From Flagellimonas zhangzhouensis (GTDB lineage Bacteria > Bacteroidota > Bacteroidia > Flavobacteriales > Flavobacteriaceae): 64,000 nucleotides of DNA. The DNA lies in the NCBI RefSeq assembly GCF_900102925.1, contig NZ_FNKI01000007.1:31350-95349 (forward strand), written 5' to 3'. A program made the position numbers and the translations under genes. How positions within the stretch are numbered: the first letter of the stretch is position 1; each line of letters starts with the position of its first letter. The notes under the pieces are model-generated. The model did no database searches. It had not been told where the DNA came from and saw only the letters and a list, made by a program, of their open reading frames with translations. Of the stretch, positions 63,029-64,000 are shown one piece after another.

Positions 63029-64000
63029 TTATTTTACTACAAATACCACATTGATCAAGGCGTTGTAATCGGCTGGTTGACCTATCACAGTATATGAAAG
63101 GTTTCCGTTTGCATCAATTGCCATGGTCGCCGTATTGAAAACCGTTGCATCTGCATAAGTAACATAGTAATACAGATCTGTTCTTGCATAGGTCGGAACA
63201 GCTGCAGGTGCTCCTGCACTCGCTACGGTTGGCGAACCAAATTGATCAATATATTCTTGATAGAGGTCGATACTGAATGTCCCATTTGTTGATGCATCGA
63301 CAGCAATGGATGGTGGATAAAACACTCTTGCTGCTTTTGATGTAATTGGCGCAATAGCTTGAATCACGTCTTCTACAGTTGACTCGTTAGCTCCGTCTCC
63401 GTCAACATCCGCAGGTGTATCCGAATTTACTTCTGATGCTGTTTGATTATCAGTAGAAGGGTCACCATTACATACATATTCGGTGGAATCTACCTCAGCC
63501 AAATCCAAAGTACCATTTCCGTTATCATCGATACCAGATTCTACCTTTATACCACCTGCTGAACAGTTTGCACCTGCAGGTTCTGTGGTAGTTACCACTA
63601 AACTTTTAAGACCATCGGCTCCTGCTGGGCCTATTGCTCCTATTGCTCCGTCTGCTCCATCAGCGCCATTCGCTCCTCTCAAATCGGTAGTGGAAAAACC
63701 AAGACCGTCATCCGAGGTAAAGGTCACCACTCCTGTTGTATTGTCATAGCTTCCACCAGTGAAGCCCAATCCGTTTGTTCCATTGATTCCGTCAGCACCT
63801 GCTGGACCCTGTGGTCCTGTTGCACCATCTGCTCCATCTATCCCGTCAGCACCATCTGCTCCCGCTGGACCTTGGATACCTTGCGGTCCCGTAGGACCTG
63901 CTGGGCCTGTTGCGCCGTCTGCCCCTCTCAAATCAGTGGTGGAAAAACCAAGTCCATCATCCGAGGTAAAGGTCACCACTCCTGTTGTATTGTCATAGCT
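63029..64000 (-). CDS. Collagen-like surface protein (C-terminal part, 5' end outside window)
   Basis: The frame is open to base 64000, so a GTG near 63979 is internal. About 324 residues are visible. The first part has Gly-X-Y stretches ([16 protein letters not shown]) interrupted by a repeated beta segment [16 protein letters not shown] that occurs twice. The C-terminal part is a globular domain ending [13 protein letters not shown]. It is probably a secreted adhesive protein, the first gene of a three-gene unit with a CHU_C protein and PorP/SprF. It has no CHU_C tail at its own end. Confidence 0.85.
   Translation of the reverse strand, partial: SYDNTTGVVTFTSDDGLGFSTTDLRGADGATGPAGPTGPQGIQGPAGADGADGIDGADGATGPQGPAGADGINGTNGLGFTGGSYDNTTGVVTFTSDDGLGFSTTDLRGANGADGADGAIGAIGPAGADGLKSLVVTTTEPAGANCSAGGIKVESGIDDNGNGTLDLAEVDSTEYVCNGDPSTDNQTASEVNSDTPADVDGDGANESTVEDVIQAIAPITSKAARVFYPPSIAVDASTNGTFSIDLYQEYIDQFGSPTVASAGAPAAVPTYARTDLYYYVTYADATVFNTATMAIDANGNLSYTVIGQPADYNALINVVFVVK
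63674..64000 (-). repeat. Direct DNA repeat inside the collagen-like gene
   Basis: Two copies of about 77 bases (63674-63750 and 63924-64000) are nearly identical and are separated by a 250-base period. They encode the same [18 protein letters not shown] segment, with Gly-X-Y codons between them. More copies may lie beyond the window edge. Confidence 0.85.

Noticed and set aside
63029..63979. GTG at 63979 as the start of the collagen-like gene
   Set aside because: The frame continues to base 64000 with the same repeat, so this is an internal codon.
63029..64000. Contingency repeat of the collagen gene as a mobile element
   Set aside because: The repeat is coding and in frame, with no inverted ends or transposase.

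Overview
The window reads as chromosomal DNA of a member of the Bacteroidota, family Flavobacteriaceae, probably marine and yellow-pigmented. The evidence is TonB-dependent and CarboxypepD_reg-type outer-membrane receptors, a PorP/SprF protein next to a type IX secretion cargo, the small rpmB-rpmG-DUF4295 cluster, TAnnTTTG promoters, few Shine-Dalgarno sites, and a zeaxanthin-type carotenoid operon. Placement near the Muricauda/Allomuricauda group is an inference only. Gene density is high, both strands are used, and there is one tRNA, no rRNA, no insertion sequence, no prophage and no CRISPR array.

Bases 1-12.2 kb: the end of a TonB-dependent receptor, a pair made of an atypical KAS III-like enzyme and an acyl-CoA ligase, a secreted phosphodiesterase-alkaline phosphatase fusion, tRNA-Leu(GAG), a DinB protein and a small secreted protein. 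Then comes a light-regulation candidate: a MerR regulator with the cobalamin-binding signatures of CarH-type photoreceptors, followed by crtI, crtB and crtZ in tightly coupled order, with no lycopene cyclase. Two tandem TlpA-like thioredoxins face this operon, and one of them has lost both active-site cysteines.

Bases 12.2-35 kb: aconitase, MoxR ATPase and two periplasmic folding factors on the minus strand; a Tat-exported Gfo/Idh/MocA oxidoreductase with a DoxX protein; an unusual three-part cNMP-like/acyltransferase/SGNH hydrolase protein; rimO; a beta-lactamase-fold lipoprotein; an AT-rich gene pair; an amidase; ftsY; ribosomal proteins L28 and L33; cinA; an Hpt phosphotransfer protein; a FAH-family enzyme; a DnaQ-like exonuclease and a 2-oxoacid dehydrogenase E2.

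Bases 35-64 kb: recR, a sodium/solute symporter, a large outer-membrane receptor, canonical fabH, an ABC1/UbiB kinase with its TetR neighbour, htpG, an ECF sigma/anti-sigma pair divergent from a small membrane protein, MOSC, AraC, S1/P1 nuclease, a DUF5916 outer-membrane protein, a DUF819 carrier, manA, queD and idi. The window ends in a collagen-like protein, a type IX cargo with TSP3 repeats and a PorP/SprF protein. The idi gene supplies dimethylallyl diphosphate, the precursor for the carotenoid operon 50 kb away.

The most notable readings are the CarH-like regulator heading the crt operon; two mirror-image TGTAACC-N16-CGTC promoters between the ECF sigma gene and its divergent neighbour, with a third similar site before the TonB-type receptor at 38.6 kb; the KAS III-like enzyme lacking the catalytic His and Asn; and the two multidomain fusions. 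Functions come from motif reading by eye; no database search was run.
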